From 13-1-40CM-64-14 sp036393975 (GTDB lineage Bacteria; Sysuimicrobiota; Sysuimicrobiia; Sysuimicrobiales; Kaftiobacteriaceae), in contig DASWFZ010000235.1 in NCBI GenBank assembly GCA_036393975.1, positions 1-8,092 on the forward strand: a stretch of 8,092 nt of DNA. Reading direction: 5' to 3'. Position numbers and translations under genes: made by a program. Positions 1 to 6,975 of this stretch are shown in pieces. Below the pieces are notes generated by a model that saw only the letters and a program-made list of their open reading frames with translations, did not search any database and had not been told where the DNA came from. Positions within the stretch are counted from its first letter, which is position 1. The number at the start of each line of letters is the position of its first letter.

Positions 1-375
1 CCCACTGTCGACCAGTTGGTGCTCGAGTTCCCGCTCTGTGTACAGGGGGTTGAACGGGACGACGATGGCGCCGGTTTTGAGCGTGCCATAGTAGGCGATG
101 AGAAACTGCGGGCAGTTGGGCAAGTGCAGCGACACCCGGTCCCCGGGGCGGACACCGAGCCGGACGAGGCCCGCGGCGAACCTGTCAACGAGAGTCTGCA
201 ACATGCGGTAGGACATCTGAGCCCCGAAGAAGATTGCCGCAGGGCGGTCGCCGAACCGCACCGCTGTCTCATCGAGGAACGTCGGTACGGGGACGTGGGG
301 GTAGGTCAGCGTGTGGGGCACGCCCGGATCATAGAAGCGCAGCCAGGGCCGCGTAAGCGTCGTGGTCGTATCCAT
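1..375 (-). CDS. AMP-forming acyl-CoA ligase (long-chain fatty acid type), N-terminal part only
   Basis: The 5' 125 codons of a gene that leaves the window at base 1, with no stop inside. The reading starts MDTTTTLTRPWLRFY and contains PTFLDETAVRFGDRPA, then AAGLVRLGVRPGDRVSLHLP and NCPQFLIAYYGTLKTGAIVV, then NPLYTERELEHQL. This is the usual N-terminal block of the acyl-adenylate-forming family, before the ATP-binding loop. Family knowledge: these enzymes turn a fatty acid, ATP and CoA into acyl-CoA, AMP and pyrophosphate in the cytoplasm or at the membrane. The ATG at 373-375 has GGGAG (382-386) six bases upstream. It follows fadE by 59 bp on the same strand, so it is probably the fourth gene of the operon and feeds acyl-CoA to FadE. 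The diagnostic AMP-binding and C-terminal motifs lie outside the window, so chain-length preference cannot be judged; fadD/lcfB-like is the best guess. Confidence 0.9.
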   Translation of the reverse strand, partial: MDTTTTLTRPWLRFYDPGVPHTLTYPHVPVPTFLDETAVRFGDRPAAIFFGAQMSYRMLQTLVDRFAAGLVRLGVRPGDRVSLHLPNCPQFLIAYYGTLKTGAIVVPFNPLYTERELEHQLVDSG

Positions 376-434
376 CAGTGACTCCCGCTTCTCATTGGCG
401 CACGTCGAGGCAGGAGGCGCGCGGCCGGCAGCCG

Positions 435-2207
435 TCAGCAGACATAGCGTCCATGTTGGAGCAAATGGCCCGCGATCATTCGCCGCAGGGCAACGGTATT
501 CTTCGGCGTGTAGCGCAAAAAGCGCCGGAGCCCTGCTAACTGGGTGCGCAGAGTGTCGCCCTCGTCGACCGCCGCCAGCACGGATCGGGCCGCCGCCTCG
601 ATCCGCGGCAGTGCGTCGGAGATGTAGACTTGCGCCATCGCAACCTTGAGTGCGGCCGGGGACGCTCCCTCGCGGTCGACCGCACGGCGCGCCCGCAGTA
701 GCAGGCTTTCCATGGCAAATGTCTCGATGACCAAATCGGCGATACCCGCGAGAACCTCTTGCTGCTCGTCGATGCTGTCGAGGTACTTCTGGACGGCGAC
801 ACCGGCGGCGAAGAGAACGGCTTTCTTCGCCATCGTGACCGCCATGTGTTCGTCGGCAAGAACCCCTGAGCCAGGATCGGTGGCCACCGGAGAGGTCAGT
901 TCTTGGACCACTTGGAGTGCGGCGGGGATCAGTGCGATGCGACCTCGCTGTGCCCGGCGCAGCAGCATCCCGGCGGTCAGGAGCCGGTTGATCTCATTGG
1001 TGCCTTCAAAAAGGCGATTGATGCGACTATCCCGGTAGGCGCCTGCCGCCGGGTAGTCCTCGATGAACCCGTAGCCCCCGTACACCTGGACCATTTCATC
1101 TGCGACGTAATCGAGCACTTCGGAGGCGAAGACCTTGTTGATCGCACACTCAATCGCGTACTCTTCCAGCGCCTTCATCGCTGCGGCCGGATCCCCGTGC
1201 ACGCCGTGCAGAGCGCCTTCGACCAGTCCGCCTGTGCGATAGGCCATGCTCTCGGCCGCGTACAGGCGGATGGCCATCTCCGCGAGCTTGGCTTTGATGA
1301 GGCCGAATTCGCCGAGAGCCCGGCCAAACTGGTGTCGTTCCTGCGCGTAGCCGATAGTGAGGCGGAGCGCCTGCTTGCCCGCCCCGACGCAGCCGGTGGC
1401 GAGACGGAAGCGGCCCATGTTCAAGATGTTCACAGCTACCTTGAAGCCCTGGCCGATCTCGCCCAAGACGTTCTCGGCGGGGACTTTTGCCTGCTCGAGG
1501 AAGACGGAGGCGGTGGAGGAGCCGCGGATCCCCATCTTGTGCTCCTCTTCGCCGACTGTGACACCTTCCGTCGTGCGCTCCACGATGAAACAGGTGTGCT
1601 TGTCCCCATCGACCTTGGCAAAGACGTTGAAGAGATCGGCGAAGGCTGCATTGCTGATGAACTGTTTGGCCCCAGTGAGCACGAAGTGACGGCCGTCAGG
1701 GGTGCGCGTGGCCGTCGCGCGGATGGCCATCGCATCCGACCCTGCGGTGGGCTCGGTGAGCGCGTAGGCACCAATGAGATCCCCCCGCACCATCGGCGGC
1801 AGGTACTTGGCGCGCTGGGCGGGAGTCCCGAAGAACACGATCGGCTCCATCCCGATCCCCACATGCGCGCCGTAGGAGACGCTGAACGAGCCGATGGCGA
1901 GTTCTTCGGCGGCCACCAAGGACGTGATCATGTCCAGCTCCGACCCGCCATACTCAGTGGGCACACCGATCCCAAGGAAGCCCAACTCTCCCAGTTTGCG
2001 AATAAGCTCACGGGTCAGGGCCCAGTCCTTTCCCTCGAGGCGCTTGTGATGGGGACGGATCTCGCGTTCGGCGACGTCGCGGGCCGTCTGGGCGATCAGC
2101 CGGTGCTCCTCTGAAAAATCTTCGGGAGTGAAGACATCCTGCGGCGTAGTCGCGGTGATCAGAAAAGTCCCCCCGACGACTGGCGCGGCGACGACTTTAG
2201 CGTCCAC
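435..2207 (-). CDS. fadE: Acyl-CoA dehydrogenase with C-terminal extension (FadE type)
   Basis: A 590-residue flavoenzyme that oxidises acyl-CoA to trans-2-enoyl-CoA, the first step of beta-oxidation. Seen: an N-terminal helical domain (about 30-145) with FLGIGVPTEYGGSELD, the FAD/substrate signature AYALTEPTAGSDA (147-159), the middle beta domain with KMGIRGSSTASVFLE (224-238), and the C-terminal helical domain with ERHQFGRALGEF and QVYGGYGFIEDYP. The EGTNEI motif at 401-406 carries the expected catalytic base, Glu401, at the position used in medium- and very-long-chain enzymes. About 165 extra residues (425-590) follow. This extension is typical of very-long-chain enzymes and Bacillus FadE, whose length is close to this one. 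The start is a GTG, chosen because GGAGGTGA lies just upstream. It sits 52 bp after fadA and 59 bp before the ligase, all on one strand. Function is secure; chain-length preference for long acyl chains is inferred from the extension. Confidence 0.95.
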   Translation of the reverse strand: MDAKVVAAPVVGGTFLITATTPQDVFTPEDFSEEHRLIAQTARDVAEREIRPHHKRLEGKDWALTRELIRKLGELGFLGIGVPTEYGGSELDMITSLVAAEELAIGSFSVSYGAHVGIGMEPIVFFGTPAQRAKYLPPMVRGDLIGAYALTEPTAGSDAMAIRATATRTPDGRHFVLTGAKQFISNAAFADLFNVFAKVDGDKHTCFIVERTTEGVTVGEEEHKMGIRGSSTASVFLEQAKVPAENVLGEIGQGFKVAVNILNMGRFRLATGCVGAGKQALRLTIGYAQERHQFGRALGEFGLIKAKLAEMAIRLYAAESMAYRTGGLVEGALHGVHGDPAAAMKALEEYAIECAINKVFASEVLDYVADEMVQVYGGYGFIEDYPAAGAYRDSRINRLFEGTNEINRLLTAGMLLRRAQRGRIALIPAALQVVQELTSPVATDPGSGVLADEHMAVTMAKKAVLFAAGVAVQKYLDSIDEQQEVLAGIADLVIETFAMESLLLRARRAVDREGASPAALKVAMAQVYISDALPRIEAAARSVLAAVDEGDTLRTQLAGLRRFLRYTPKNTVALRRMIAGHLLQHGRYVC

Positions 2208-2210
2208 TGC

Positions 2211-2218
2211 TCACCTCC
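2211..2218 (-). promoter_or_regulatory. Shine-Dalgarno site fixing the GTG start of fadE
   Basis: GGAGGTGA on the minus strand, followed by GCA and then GTG (2205-2207). The match to the 16S rRNA 3' end is essentially perfect and the spacing from GGAGG is six bases, which decides the GTG as start. Confidence 0.85.
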
Positions 2219-2259
2219 GGACTGCCCCCCCAACCGCCTAACGGGGGCGCCTGGTGTTC

Positions 2260-3441
2260 TCAGAGTCGTTCGAAGATTCCTGCCGCTCCCATCCCTCCGC
2301 CGACGCACATGGTTACGAGGCCGTAGCGGGCGCGGCGGCGGCGCATCTCGTAGAGCAGCGTTGCGGTCAACTTCGCGCCGGTGCACCCCAGCGGATGCCC
2401 GAGGGCGATCGCGCCGCCATTGACGTTGACGATCTCCTCATCAATGTGCAGCTCGCGAATCACCGCCAGCGTCTGTGCGGCGAAGGCCTCGTTGAGTTCC
2501 ACGAGGTCGATATCCGAGAGGCGCAAGCCCGCGGCCTTCAGAGCCTTAGGGATGGCGTGCACCGGTCCGATGCCCATGATCTCCGGCGCGACGCCGGCGG
2601 TTGCGAACGAGCGGAATGCTGCAAGCGGCTGGAGGCCCAACGCGCGCGCCTTCTCTGCGGACATGACCACAACCGCAGCGGCGCCGTCACTGGTTTGCGA
2701 TGAGTTGCCGGCGGTGACGACGCCGCTCTTGGCGAAGACGGGAGGCAGTTTCGCCATCGCTTCTAAGGACGTGTCGTGCCGCACTCCCTCGTCCACCGTG
2801 AACGTCACGTCGGTGGCGTGAGGGCGTCCGTCGCCATTCGCAGTCCACCGTTTTGTTCTTACCGGGACGATTTCGTCAGCAAACTTGCCCTCCGTGATCG
2901 CTGCCGCCGCCCGCTGATGGCTGCGGTAGGCAAAGGCGTCTTGATCCGTGCGCGAGACCTTGTACTTGCGGGCGACGTTTTCTGCGGTCAGGCCCATCGA
3001 AAGGTAGACCTCAGGCCAGTGTTCGACTAAGTGGGGGTTCGGATCGAATTGATGTCCCCCTTGGCCCGGCATCAGGCTCATGCTCTCAGTGCCGCCGGCG
3101 ACGATGACGTCGGCGGAGCCACTTTGGATGTGTTCCGCGGCGCTCGCGATGGCTTGCAGTCCGGAGGCGCAAAAACGGTTCACCGTCTGTCCGGACACCG
3201 TGGAGGGGAGGCCGGCTCGGAGTGCGGCAATGCGCGCCACATTCAGCCCCTGCTCGGCCTCCGGGAGCGCGCAGCCCATCACCACATCATCAATCTCGTG
3301 CGGGTCAAGCGCCGGGATTCTGCGGATCGCTTCGGCGATCGCGGCCGCGGCCAGCTCATCGGGCCGGGTATCTTTCAATGTTCCCCGCGGCGCCTTGCCG
3401 ACTGCGGTGCGTACCGCGCTCACAATGACTGCTTCTTTCAC
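2260..3441 (-). CDS. fadA: Acetyl-CoA C-acyltransferase (3-ketoacyl-CoA thiolase)
   Basis: A 393-residue thiolase, the normal length for the family. It cleaves 3-ketoacyl-CoA with CoA to give acetyl-CoA and an acyl-CoA two carbons shorter, the last step of each beta-oxidation round. All three catalytic residues are in place: nucleophile Cys91 in NRFCASGLQA, His349 in GGAIALGHPLGCTG, and Cys379 in CVGGGMGAAG. Other family marks are GGTESMS (116-122) and ELNEAFAAQ (315-323). The N-terminus MKEAVIVSAVRTAVGKAPRG is typical. The start is a GTG (3439-3441) preceded by GAGGTGA at a normal distance. The gene lies between fadN (49 bp upstream) and fadE (52 bp downstream), matching the Bacillus fadN-fadA-fadE order, so degradation is a more likely role than biosynthetic acetoacetyl-CoA formation. 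Confidence 0.96.
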   Translation of the reverse strand: MKEAVIVSAVRTAVGKAPRGTLKDTRPDELAAAAIAEAIRRIPALDPHEIDDVVMGCALPEAEQGLNVARIAALRAGLPSTVSGQTVNRFCASGLQAIASAAEHIQSGSADVIVAGGTESMSLMPGQGGHQFDPNPHLVEHWPEVYLSMGLTAENVARKYKVSRTDQDAFAYRSHQRAAAAITEGKFADEIVPVRTKRWTANGDGRPHATDVTFTVDEGVRHDTSLEAMAKLPPVFAKSGVVTAGNSSQTSDGAAAVVVMSAEKARALGLQPLAAFRSFATAGVAPEIMGIGPVHAIPKALKAAGLRLSDIDLVELNEAFAAQTLAVIRELHIDEEIVNVNGGAIALGHPLGCTGAKLTATLLYEMRRRRARYGLVTMCVGGGMGAAGIFERL

Positions 3442-3447
3442 GAGAGA

Positions 3448-3454
3448 TCACCTC
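3448..3454 (-). promoter_or_regulatory. Shine-Dalgarno site fixing the GTG start of fadA
   Basis: GAGGTGA on the minus strand, six bases before GTG (3439-3441). It supports the GTG start. A 5-bp inverted repeat (CGCCC/GGGCG, 3454-3468) directly abuts it upstream. Confidence 0.8.
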
Positions 3455-3490
3455 GCCCAAACGGGGCGTTTACAGTGGTCCTGTCCCTGG

Positions 3491-5884
3491 TCAATTCCGC
3501 AGGGGCTTTCCCGTTTGCAGGATGGCCCGCATCCGCTCCTGCGTTTTCGGTTGCCCTGCCAAGCTCAGAAACGCCTCGCGTTCGAGGCCGTGGAGGTACT
3601 CTTCGGAGACCTCCGTGCCATAGGGGACGTGGCCGCCGCCCATCACGTGGGCCAGCTTCTCTCCGACCGCCACGTCGTAGTCGGAGATGTGGCCCGCGGT
3701 CTTCATTAAGTAGAGGTAAGCCTCGATGGCGGCCAGGCCTCTTTCGCCGACGACCCGGACCGTCTGGGGCAGCGGGCGTCGATAGCCCGTGCGGACCAGC
3801 GTCAGACAAGCGTCCTTAGCGTCTTGCAGCAAGCGGTCGCTGTTCATCGAGATCCCATCGCCCTCGCGCAAGTACCCCCACGTTTGTGCCTCTTCGGCGG
3901 AGGTCGAGACTCGTGCCATCGCGATGAGTTCAAAGGCCGCGCGCACCGGTGGGAAGAGGTCTGCGTCCACGTCCTGCGGCAGGCGCGCCGCCGCTCGGCG
4001 GGTCATCTCTGTCGTCCCACCCCCGGCTGGGATAAGGCCGGCCCCGATCTCGACCAGCCCGAGATAGGTTTCCGCGGCCGCCTGCGCGTGCGGACAGGCC
4101 AGGACGATTTCGCATCCGCCGCCCAGCGTGCGGCCAAAGGGGGCGGCCACAATTGGCCGGGCGCTGTACCGCAGCGCCAGAATGGCGCGTTGGAACTGCC
4201 GGATCACAAGGTCCAGCTCATCCCAGTTGCCGTCCTGCGCTTCGAGCAGGATCAGCATCAGGTTAGCCCCGACGGAGAAATCGCTTCCCTGATTGCCGAT
4301 AACCAATCCGTCGAAATCCCGATTCACGGCCTCCAGGGCCTGGTGCAGCATGCGGATGGTGTCCTCGCCAATCGTGTTGAGTTTGGAGTGAAATTCCAGA
4401 CAGGCGATCCCATCCCCCAGATCTACGAGGCTGGTTCCCGGGTTACGGGCGACGACCCGGTCGCGTTCTTTAACTGTCCTAAGCACCAAGACCCCGGGCG
4501 GATCCTCCACCTCGCGTGGCCGCATGGTGGCGAGGGAGAAGTACTCCCGCCGTCCCTCCGCTTCTCGATAGAACCGTCCGTCCCCGCGGTCCAGTACGGT
4601 GCGGACCGTCGGCGGAATCGTGCGGCCTTCAGCTTCCAGCCGCTTCACGGTGTCGGCCACGCCGAGGGCGTCCCACATTTCAAAGGGCCCGTGGTCCCAC
4701 GCGTATCCCCACCGCATCGCCCGGTCCACATTCACAATGTCGTCGGCAATCTCCGGGACGCGACGAGCGGTGTATACGAGCAGGCTGCTTACGAGCCGCC
4801 AGACGAACTCGCCGGCCTTGCTCGGGTCGCTAGCGACTGCGCGCAGCCGCTTGACCGGATCGTCGATCAATTTGGCCGTCTCAACGACGGGCAAGGTCCC
4901 GCTACGACGGGGGCGGTACTCCATCGTGGTGTAGTCCAACACCTGGATCTGACCATCCACCCGCCGGTAGAACCCGGCCCCGGCTTTTTCACCGATCCAA
5001 CCTCGTTTGGCCATCTCGTGGAACAACGGGGGCACGATGAAGACGTCGCGTTCCTCGTCATCGGGGAGATTGCGATACGCGTTTTCAGAAACGTGGATGG
5101 CCGTGTCCAGCCCCACCAAGTCGGTGGTGCGGAATGTCGCGCTCCGCGGACGGCCCAGAAGGGGTCCGGTAAGTTCATCCACCTCCTCGATCGTCAGCCC
5201 CAGCTCCAGCATCAACTCCACCGCCTTGCGAAATCCGTACGACCCAATGCGGTTGGCGACGAAGTTCGGCCGATCATGTGCGAAGACCACACCCTTCCCC
5301 AGTAGCCGGTCCCCCCACGCGCCGACTCGGGCCACAATCTCCGGATCCGTCTCGGCCAGGGGGATGAGTTCCAGCAGTTTCAGGTAGCGAGGCGGGTTGA
5401 AGAAGTGGGTGCCAAGGAAGTGACGCCGGAAGGCGTCGGCGCGGCCGGCGGCAATCTGCCGCACGGGGAGCCCCGAGGTGTTTGTGGAGACCACTGTGCT
5501 GGATTTCCAGTACCGTTCCACGCGGGTCAGGAGCTCTTGTTTGATCGGCAGATCTTCCACCACGGCTTCGATGATCCAGTCGACATCGGCGAGGGCAAGC
5601 AGGTGGTCCTCGAAGTTTCCGACCTCGACTAACTGAGCGCGGGCGGGAACGAAGAACGCCGCCGGCTGTGCGCGCGATGCGCGCGTTTTGCCCGCCGTGG
5701 CGAATCGGCTGCGCACCTCCGGGTCAGTGAGAGAAAGTCCCCGACGCCGTTCCTCTTCTGTGAGGTCACCTGGGACGATGTCGAGCAGGAGCACGGGCAC
5801 ACCGGCGTTAGCGAGGTGGGCGGCAATCGCGCTGCCCATTACACCACTACCGAGGACGGCGGCCCGTCCGAGCCGAGGAATCAT
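3491..5884 (-). CDS. fadN: 3-hydroxyacyl-CoA dehydrogenase / enoyl-CoA hydratase fusion (FadN type)
   Basis: A 797-residue bifunctional enzyme, close to the length of Bacillus FadN. It hydrates 2-enoyl-CoA and oxidises the 3-hydroxyacyl-CoA with NAD+. The dehydrogenase is N-terminal: NAD-binding GSGVMGSA with Gly12, Gly14 and Gly17, NTSGLP (135-140), His160 and Glu172 around GTHFFNPP as the likely catalytic pair, and PNFVANRIG (206-214). A second dehydrogenase helical domain covers roughly 340-455. The hydratase (crotonase fold) covers about 485-700, with HSKLNTIG, the oxyanion-hole segment DFSVGANL (535-542), GGGCEI with Glu592, and LVEIGAGLIPAGGGT with Glu612; both glutamates align with the catalytic pair of enoyl-CoA hydratases. 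The domain order is opposite to that of FadB. The ATG at 5884 is forced by an in-frame TGA at 5915-5917 and the nearby NAD-binding motif. It has no Shine-Dalgarno site. It is the first large gene of the fad operon. Confidence 0.96.
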   Translation of the reverse strand: MIPRLGRAAVLGSGVMGSAIAAHLANAGVPVLLLDIVPGDLTEEERRRGLSLTDPEVRSRFATAGKTRASRAQPAAFFVPARAQLVEVGNFEDHLLALADVDWIIEAVVEDLPIKQELLTRVERYWKSSTVVSTNTSGLPVRQIAAGRADAFRRHFLGTHFFNPPRYLKLLELIPLAETDPEIVARVGAWGDRLLGKGVVFAHDRPNFVANRIGSYGFRKAVELMLELGLTIEEVDELTGPLLGRPRSATFRTTDLVGLDTAIHVSENAYRNLPDDEERDVFIVPPLFHEMAKRGWIGEKAGAGFYRRVDGQIQVLDYTTMEYRPRRSGTLPVVETAKLIDDPVKRLRAVASDPSKAGEFVWRLVSSLLVYTARRVPEIADDIVNVDRAMRWGYAWDHGPFEMWDALGVADTVKRLEAEGRTIPPTVRTVLDRGDGRFYREAEGRREYFSLATMRPREVEDPPGVLVLRTVKERDRVVARNPGTSLVDLGDGIACLEFHSKLNTIGEDTIRMLHQALEAVNRDFDGLVIGNQGSDFSVGANLMLILLEAQDGNWDELDLVIRQFQRAILALRYSARPIVAAPFGRTLGGGCEIVLACPHAQAAAETYLGLVEIGAGLIPAGGGTTEMTRRAAARLPQDVDADLFPPVRAAFELIAMARVSTSAEEAQTWGYLREGDGISMNSDRLLQDAKDACLTLVRTGYRRPLPQTVRVVGERGLAAIEAYLYLMKTAGHISDYDVAVGEKLAHVMGGGHVPYGTEVSEEYLHGLEREAFLSLAGQPKTQERMRAILQTGKPLRN

Positions 5885-5910
5885 TGTGGTGCGGAGGGGA
5901 CGACCTGCAT
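5881..5910 (-). CDS. Possible nine-residue leader peptide overlapping the fadN start
   Basis: ATG at 5908-5910 opens a nine-codon frame (MQVVPSAPQ) whose TGA overlaps the fadN ATG as ATGA (5881-5884). The predicted -10 box ends seven bases upstream of this ATG, so the transcript could begin at or next to it and be translated leaderlessly. Because fadN itself has no Shine-Dalgarno site, the overlap could bring ribosomes to fadN by termination-reinitiation. Only the arrangement is seen; translation is inferred, and so short a frame can arise by chance. Confidence 0.3.
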   Translation of the reverse strand: MQVVPSAPQ

Positions 5911-5916
5911 GGTTTC

Positions 5917-5944
5917 ACTGTACTCTCCGGGGCGACCCCATCAA
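5917..5944 (-). promoter_or_regulatory. Candidate sigma-70-type promoter of the fadN-fadA-fadE operon
   Basis: On the minus strand, TTGATG (5939-5944) and TACAGT (5917-5922) are separated by 16 bp; each matches four of six consensus bases. The expected transcription start is about 5910-5911, at the ATG of the nine-codon frame and 26 bases before the fadN ATG. It is the best candidate in the divergent gap. Confidence 0.5.
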
Positions 5945-5957
5945 GTCACACGGTGAC
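5945..5957. promoter_or_regulatory. Inverted repeat next to the fadN -35 box, possible operator
   Basis: GTCAC-ACG-GTGAC is a perfect 5-bp inverted repeat with a 3-bp centre, directly abutting the -35 hexamer of the fadN promoter. Fatty-acid degradation operons are commonly repressed by acyl-CoA-responsive TetR-family regulators that bind palindromes near the promoter, so an operator role is plausible. The repeat is short and does not look like the Bacillus FadR site; no regulator gene is in the window. Confidence 0.3.
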
Positions 5958-6040
5958 AGACGCCCATCAGGTCTTTTCTGGCCGTCGTTTCAGCCCGGTG
6001 CTGTGCTGTTTTCGCCCCGGGCAGGCGGCGGTGAGAGGTG

Positions 6041-6049
6041 TGCTACACT
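6041..6049 (+). promoter_or_regulatory. Extended -10 promoter of the cation transporter gene
   Basis: TGCTACACT fits the extended -10 form TGnTATAAT with a 4/6 hexamer (6044-6049). Only eight bases separate the box from the ATG at 6058, so transcription would begin at or one or two bases before the start codon. No good -35 box is seen at 17 bp, as expected for extended -10 promoters. Confidence 0.45.
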
Positions 6050-6057
6050 TTACAGCC

Positions 6058-6975
6058 ATGGTGGCGGAGACTCTCCCTGTGGCGGTGCTGAGGGCCCCGA
6101 AAGTGCGCGCGGCCGCGGTGTCGGTTGCGGCGAGCCTCGCTGTCCTGGCACTCAAATTCCTCGCGTACGTGCTCACCGGCTCGGTGGCCGTCCTCTCCGA
6201 TGCCGTCGAGTCGGTCGTCAACGTGATCGCGGCCAACGTCGCGCTGGTTAGTTTGGTCGTCGCGGTGCGCCCGCCAGACGCTACCCATCAGTACGGCCAC
6301 GGCAAGGCGGAATTCGTCAGCAGCGCCACGGAGGGCGCGCTGATCTTCGCAGGCGGGGCCTGGATCCTGGTTGCCGCGTTCCAGAGGCTGGTCCACCCTG
6401 AACCGCTGCGGTTGCTGACTGCAGGGATCGCTGTGCTGGCTGTGGCCACGGTCGCCAACTCCCTCACTGCAGCCTACGTCATGCGCGTCTCCCGCCATGT
6501 CCTCTCCGCCGCGCTGGAGGCGGACGCGCGGCATCTGCAGGCCGACGTGCTCACATCCGTGGCGGTCTTGGTGGGGATGGGACTAGTGCAGCTGACGGGA
6601 TTGCTGTGGGTGGACGCGTTGCTGGGCGCGGCGGTGGCCGTGCACATTCTGCAGATCGGGGTGGGGGTCTCCCGCCGAGCACTCGAGGGGTTAATGGACT
6701 CCAGCCTGCCTGAAGATGAGCAAGCGCGCATCCGAAAGATCCTTGACGCGCATCGCAACGAGGTCCTCTCCTACCACGCCTTGCGCGCCCGACGGATCGG
6801 GTCCCAGCGGTTTGTGGATCTGCACTTGGTCCTGCATCGGACGATGTCAGTCGGTGCGGCGCACGCGTTGTGCGATCACCTGGAAGCTCATGTCGGGGAG
6901 GAGCTGCCCGGCACCGACATCACCATTCACGTGGAGCCGTGTGGTCCGGACTGCCCTCGCTGTCGGGGGAGGTGA
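6058..6975 (+). CDS. Cation diffusion facilitator family transporter (YiiP/FieF-like)
   Basis: A 305-residue integral membrane metal/proton antiporter, normal size for the family, which exports Zn, Fe, Mn or similar divalent cations. Seen: about six membrane helices in residues 17-210, GHGKAE (80-85) after TM2, and a cytoplasmic dimerisation domain (about 215-292). The TM5 metal ligands are His159 and Asp163 (HLQAD). The paired TM2 ligands, Asp-xxx-Asp in E. coli YiiP, are Glu51 and Asn55 here. His240, His256, His269, His291 and Glu293 align with the binuclear site of the YiiP tail. The protein ends with CGPDCPRC (Cys295, Cys299, Cys302), a possible extra metal clamp. The open frame extends upstream to 5884, but ATG 6058 is chosen because family similarity starts just after it and the promoter abuts it; there is no Shine-Dalgarno site, so it is probably leaderless. 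Metal specificity cannot be assigned. Confidence 0.92.
   Translation: MVAETLPVAVLRAPKVRAAAVSVAASLAVLALKFLAYVLTGSVAVLSDAVESVVNVIAANVALVSLVVAVRPPDATHQYGHGKAEFVSSATEGALIFAGGAWILVAAFQRLVHPEPLRLLTAGIAVLAVATVANSLTAAYVMRVSRHVLSAALEADARHLQADVLTSVAVLVGMGLVQLTGLLWVDALLGAAVAVHILQIGVGVSRRALEGLMDSSLPEDEQARIRKILDAHRNEVLSYHALRARRIGSQRFVDLHLVLHRTMSVGAAHALCDHLEAHVGEELPGTDITIHVEPCGPDCPRCRGR

Noticed and set aside
903..2114. 403-codon open frame on the plus strand opposite fadE
   Set aside because: Same reason: an opposite-strand shadow of a secure acyl-CoA dehydrogenase, without a recognisable domain or ribosome site.
3824..5305. 493-codon open frame on the plus strand opposite fadN
   Set aside because: It is antisense to a clear enzyme with all catalytic motifs; long opposite-strand frames are expected from GC-rich codon bias, and its translation resembles no family.
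5670..5689. GCGCGC-GAT-GCGCGC palindrome followed by TTTT
   Set aside because: It lies inside fadN, reads as a terminator only on the antisense strand, has a three-base loop, and is explained by Arg/Ala-rich codons.
5884..6057. Upstream extension of the cation transporter frame by 58 codons
   Set aside because: The extra sequence has no transporter similarity, would overlap the fadN promoter, and the extended -10 box sits just before ATG 6058.
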